Positions 22,577 through 26,693 of a stretch of 26,693 nucleotides of DNA are shown piece by piece. The notes below the pieces were generated by a model. That model searched no databases, was not told the origin of the DNA, and worked only from the letters and a program-made list of their open reading frames with translations. The stretch comes from UBA3064 sp016868095 (lineage in GTDB: Bacteria; Pseudomonadota; Gammaproteobacteria; Burkholderiales; Burkholderiaceae_E): contig JBEDEM010000023.1 of NCBI GenBank assembly GCA_041175665.1, forward strand, positions 1-26,693. Direction: 5' to 3'. Positions within the stretch are counted from its first letter, which is position 1. Each line of letters opens with the position of its first letter. Both the position numbers and the translations under genes were made by a program.

Positions 22577-23733
22577 ACCAACAGGCTTACATTGTGGGTG
22601 CCTATGAGCATCCAACACGCAAGGCGCCCGATAAGTCGGTGGCCCAATTGCACGCTGAGGCAGCCAAAGGAGCGCTTGAAGATGCCGGTCTGAAGCTTGA
22701 GGACGTCGATGGCTACTTGTGTGCAGGCGACGCCCCGGGACTTGGCCCCTTGAACATGATCGATTACATGGGCATTAAGCCTCGGTTCATCGATAGTACC
22801 GATACAGGCGGCTCGTCGTATCTGGTTCATGTGGCGCACGCGGCGCAAGCGATTGCTGCCGGTCACTGCAATATCGCCTTAATCACCCTGGCCGGGCGCC
22901 CACGTTCGGAGGGCTCAAGCGGTTTGGTCCCCCGCAACTGGGGTGAGAATTTGCCCGATGCCCCTTTTGAAACACCGTTTACCTCGGTTACCGTCAATTC
23001 CTACGCCATGGCTGCCATGCGTCATATGCATGAATTTGGCACCACCCTCGAGCAAATGGCCTGGGTAAAGGTCGCAGCATCCCATCATGCCCAACACAAC
23101 CCGCATGCCATGTTGCGCAATGTCGTCACGGTCCAAGAAGTCATGGACTCGCCGATGATTTCGGATCCGCTGCGACGCCTTGACTGTTGTGTGGTTAGCG
23201 ACGGTGGCGGAGCACTGGTGGTAACCCGACCAGAGATCGCGCGCTCGCTCAAGCGGCCGCTTGTCAAGGTGATTGGTGCAGGCGAAGCGGTCAAGGGGCC
23301 AGCAGGCGGCTATTTTGATTTGACCTTTAGCGCCGGACGATGGTCTGGTCAGCGTGCCTTTGAGCAAGCCGGCGTTAAGCCTTCTGATATTCAATATGCA
23401 TCGATCTACGACAGCTTTACCATCACCGTGATCATGCAGCTTGAGGATTTAGGTTTTTGTGCAAAAGGCGAAGGCGGACGATTTGTAGCAGACGGAAATT
23501 TGATTTCAGGTGTTGGAAAGCTGCCCTTTAATACCGATGGTGGTGGACTTTGTAACAATCATCCGGCTAATCGTGGTGGGATTACCAAAGTCATTGAAGC
23601 GGTCCGCCAATTGCGTGCCGAGGCTCACCCTGCCGTCCAGGTGCCAAACTGTCATCTGGCCTTAGCCCATGGAACAGGCGGTACCTTATCGGGTCGCCAC
23701 GCAGGCGCCACCTTGATTATGGAGCGCGAATAA
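22573..23733 (+). CDS. Thiolase-superfamily protein without the nucleophilic cysteine
   Basis: Protein of 386 residues with the thiolase fold of the SCP2/lipid-transfer-like group. The usual N-terminal nucleophilic Cys falls on Gly80 in DTGGSSYLVHV when the following helix (HAAQAI) is aligned. The second Cys near the C-terminus is His366 in AHGTGGTLSG. His330 lies in CNNHPANRGG, near where thiolases carry their conserved His. YDSFTITVIMQLEDLGF (279-295) is characteristic of thiolases paired with DUF35 proteins. A classical thiolytic acetyl transfer is therefore unlikely; the steroid side-chain aldolase Ltp2, also paired with a DUF35 domain, is the best-known precedent for changed chemistry. 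It overlaps coxG by four bases and the DUF35 gene by one. Confidence 0.87.
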   Translation: MNQQAYIVGAYEHPTRKAPDKSVAQLHAEAAKGALEDAGLKLEDVDGYLCAGDAPGLGPLNMIDYMGIKPRFIDSTDTGGSSYLVHVAHAAQAIAAGHCNIALITLAGRPRSEGSSGLVPRNWGENLPDAPFETPFTSVTVNSYAMAAMRHMHEFGTTLEQMAWVKVAASHHAQHNPHAMLRNVVTVQEVMDSPMISDPLRRLDCCVVSDGGGALVVTRPEIARSLKRPLVKVIGAGEAVKGPAGGYFDLTFSAGRWSGQRAFEQAGVKPSDIQYASIYDSFTITVIMQLEDLGFCAKGEGGRFVADGNLISGVGKLPFNTDGGGLCNNHPANRGGITKVIEAVRQLRAEAHPAVQVPNCHLALAHGTGGTLSGRHAGATLIMERE

Positions 23734-24191
23734 TGTCAAGCGATCAAAGCCAAACCTCAAGACATCAGCCCGCGACATCAAGCGATCAAAAGCCCATCAG
23801 CTACAGTGCACCCCGTATCTTGGGCGACCAGGCTGGGTTTTGGGAGGCGGCTAAGTCAGGCCGTTTTCTTATCAAACGATGCAAGGACTGCGCCAAGGCA
23901 CACTGGTTTCCCCGCGCGCTTTGCCCCTTTTGCATGGGCGAGACCGATTGGGAAGAAGCGAGCGGTCGGGGTGAGATTTACACCTACAGCATCACGCGCA
24001 AGGCGCTTCCTCAGCCCTTTGTTATTGCCTATGTGACACTCGACGAAGGTCCGCGGATGATGACGCACATTGTCGACTGTGACCCTGAATCGGTACGAAT
24101 CGGTCAACGTGTGAAGCTTGTTTTTAAGCCCACCGAGGGTGATGGTCCGCCCTTGCCGATGTTTTGCCCTGCAAGCGACTCTGATACTTAA
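23733..24191 (+). CDS. Zn-ribbon/OB-fold (DUF35) protein, thiolase partner
   Basis: Protein of 152 residues. After a polar, probably disordered N-terminus (1-25) comes a helix (GFWEAAKSGRFLIKRC), a zinc ribbon with four cysteines (Cys50, 53, 64, 67 in RCKDCAKAHWFPRALCPFC), and an OB-fold (GRGEIYTYSITRKALPQPFVIA... to the C-terminus). DUF35 proteins form complexes with thiolase-superfamily enzymes and can bind the acyl-CoA or bridge intermediates. The TAATG junction with the thiolase gene supports a stoichiometric complex. The N-terminal tail contains an in-frame duplication of 13 bases. Confidence 0.92.
   Translation: MSSDQSQTSRHQPATSSDQKPISYSAPRILGDQAGFWEAAKSGRFLIKRCKDCAKAHWFPRALCPFCMGETDWEEASGRGEIYTYSITRKALPQPFVIAYVTLDEGPRMMTHIVDCDPESVRIGQRVKLVFKPTEGDGPPLPMFCPASDSDT
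23736..23790 (+). repeat. 13-base direct repeat in the DUF35 N-terminal tail
   Basis: TCAAGCGATCAAA occurs at 23736-23748 and again at 23778-23790, in the same reading frame 42 bases apart, encoding SSDQ twice. It lies in the low-complexity tail ahead of the zinc ribbon and probably reflects a small internal duplication. Confidence 0.6.
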
Positions 24192-24290
24192 GCCGGCGAT
24201 CAGGTCTTAAAGTCGCATAATGATGATGTATGTCGTCCTTAACCATCGAAGTCCAGCGTCCTAACAAGTGGCATTAAAGGGAGCTAAGCC

Positions 24291-25655
<1,365 letters not shown>

Positions 25656-25667
25656 AGGCAGATTGAG

Positions 25668-26693
25668 ATGAATATCCGTCAAAGCACAGCCACGATTGCA
25701 CACTGGATTGAGGGAAAGCCCCACATGGGCCAATCGGCTCGGTTTGCACCCGTCTACAACCCTGCGCTTGGCGCGGTTGCAAGCGAGGTCTTACTTGCCG
25801 ATGCGAGTGATGTTGATGCCGCGGTTCAATCAGCTCACAAGGCTTTTGGGGCTTGGGCTGAAACTTCGCCTTTGCGGCGTGCGCGCGTGATGTTCAAGTT
25901 TAAAGAACTTATTGAAAAGCATCACGATGATCTCGCAGCCTGTATCACTCGGGAACATGGCAAAGTTTTTAGCGATGCAAAAGGCGAAGTGGTTCGAGGC
26001 CTTGAAGTCGTTGAGTTTGCTTGTGGTGCGCCGCATTTGCTGAAAACTTCGCATACCGACAATGTGGGTGGCGGTATCGACAACTGGCACTTACGTCAGC
26101 CGCTTGGTGTTTGTGCCGGGATCACGCCCTTTAATTTCCCCTTTATGGTGCCGCTTTGGATGATTCCGATGGCGCTGATAAGCGGCAACAGTTTCGTGCT
26201 CAAGCCTTCTGAGCGCGATCCCTCGGCCTCCTTGATGATTGCTGATTTACTCAAGCAGGCGGGCCTGCCTGATGGTGTTTTTAATGTGGTGCAAGGAGAT
26301 AAGGTTGCTGTCGATGCCTTGTTGCAGCATCCCTTGGTACAGGCGATCAGTTTTGTTGGATCAACGCCGATCGCCCAATACATCCATCATGAAGCAAGTG
26401 CCAGGGGTAAGCGTGTACAGGCTTTGGGCGGGGCAAAGAACCATTTGGTGGTGATGCCTGATGCGAATCTTGAACAAGCGGTTGACGCTTTAATTGGTGC
26501 GGCATACGGTTCGGCCGGTGAGCGCTGTATGGCGATTTCGGTCGCCGTTGCGGTCGGTGATGTCGCCGATCGCCTAGTGGCTTCGCTTGCAGCGCGTGCC
26601 AAAGCCTTGGTGGTCAAAGACGGCATGGAAACCGACGCCGAAATGGGCCCGCTGGTGACTGCGCAGCACCGCAGCAAGGTTGAAGGCTATGTT
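25668..26693 (+). CDS. mmsA: CoA-acylating methylmalonate/malonate-semialdehyde dehydrogenase, partial (3' end outside window)
   Basis: The frame is open from ATG 25668 to the window end: 342 of roughly 500 residues. It is an aldehyde dehydrogenase of the MmsA/IolA type, which turns (methyl)malonic semialdehyde, NAD+ and CoA into propionyl- or acetyl-CoA and bicarbonate. Seen: N-terminal HWIEGKPH, REHGKVFSDAKGEV, ITPFNFPFMVP with Asn154, FVGSTPIAQYI, and QALGGAKNHLVVMPDA (251-266), where the general-base Glu of ordinary ALDHs is absent as expected for CoA-dependent members, then GERCMAIS with catalytic Cys287. AAAGG precedes the start. It is cotranscribed with the transaminase upstream and should take its semialdehyde product. 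Confidence 0.93.
   Translation, partial: MNIRQSTATIAHWIEGKPHMGQSARFAPVYNPALGAVASEVLLADASDVDAAVQSAHKAFGAWAETSPLRRARVMFKFKELIEKHHDDLAACITREHGKVFSDAKGEVVRGLEVVEFACGAPHLLKTSHTDNVGGGIDNWHLRQPLGVCAGITPFNFPFMVPLWMIPMALISGNSFVLKPSERDPSASLMIADLLKQAGLPDGVFNVVQGDKVAVDALLQHPLVQAISFVGSTPIAQYIHHEASARGKRVQALGGAKNHLVVMPDANLEQAVDALIGAAYGSAGERCMAISVAVAVGDVADRLVASLAARAKALVVKDGMETDAEMGPLVTAQHRSKVEGYV

Noticed and set aside
24192..24290. Promoter in the gap before the transaminase
   Set aside because: CATAAT at 24216-24221 resembles a -10 box but no -35 box lies at 16-18 bases; not strong enough to annotate.

Overview
The window looks like a chromosomal segment of a Gram-negative, catabolically versatile proteobacterium, most likely a betaproteobacterium of the order Burkholderiales. 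The clues are an orphan Bug-type (TctC-like) solute receptor, a CaiB/BaiF CoA-transferase, XdhC/CoxG genes, a thiolase-DUF35 pair, an Fe-type SodB, and a beta-alanine type transaminase beside an MmsA-type dehydrogenase. G+C appears moderately high by eye. No tRNA, rRNA, CRISPR array, transposase or integrase was seen. Coding density is very high: no gene-free stretch exceeds about 200 bases, and many neighbouring genes overlap by ATGA, GTGA or TAATG junctions.

Layout. (1) 1-3672 holds housekeeping or stress genes: the C-terminal part of a MATE exporter, a membrane-fused spermidine-synthase-like protein and sodB. (2) 3735-10091, minus strand, is one tight transport operon: a family 5 (Dpp/Opp-type) binding protein, two permeases, two ATPases and a hydantoin/Asp-Glu racemase-family enzyme. 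It is preceded by a candidate sigma-54 promoter with upstream dyads. A flavin reductase (10287-10976) lies upstream on the same strand. (3) 11074-15533, plus strand, is a four-gene operon: class III CoA-transferase, crotonase-fold protein, FAD-linked D-2-hydroxyacid dehydrogenase and ketopantoate-reductase-like enzyme. (4) 15539-19860, minus strand, runs tail to tail with it: class II aldolase, MmgE/PrpD protein, Bug receptor and an NAD-dependent D-2-hydroxyacid dehydrogenase-like protein. (5) A divergent SDR dehydrogenase (20051-20827) shares a 190-base control region with operon 4; that region contains a striking nested dyad. (6) xdhC (minus) and coxG-thiolase-DUF35 (plus) follow. (7) An omega-amino acid transaminase and a partial mmsA-like gene end the window.

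Reading as a whole: regions 2-5 look like a catabolic island for organic acids. It has two unrelated uptake receptors, a racemase, CoA activation, aldolase and dehydratase-like steps, and two opposed D-2-hydroxyacid redox enzymes. The substrate cannot be named from sequence. Three members of the island and its flank (the crotonase, the NAD-dependent 2-hydroxyacid dehydrogenase and the thiolase) lack residues that define the textbook reaction of their families, so their automatic names probably mislead. The last two genes form a plausible route from beta-alanine (or a similar omega-amino acid) through malonic semialdehyde to acetyl-CoA.
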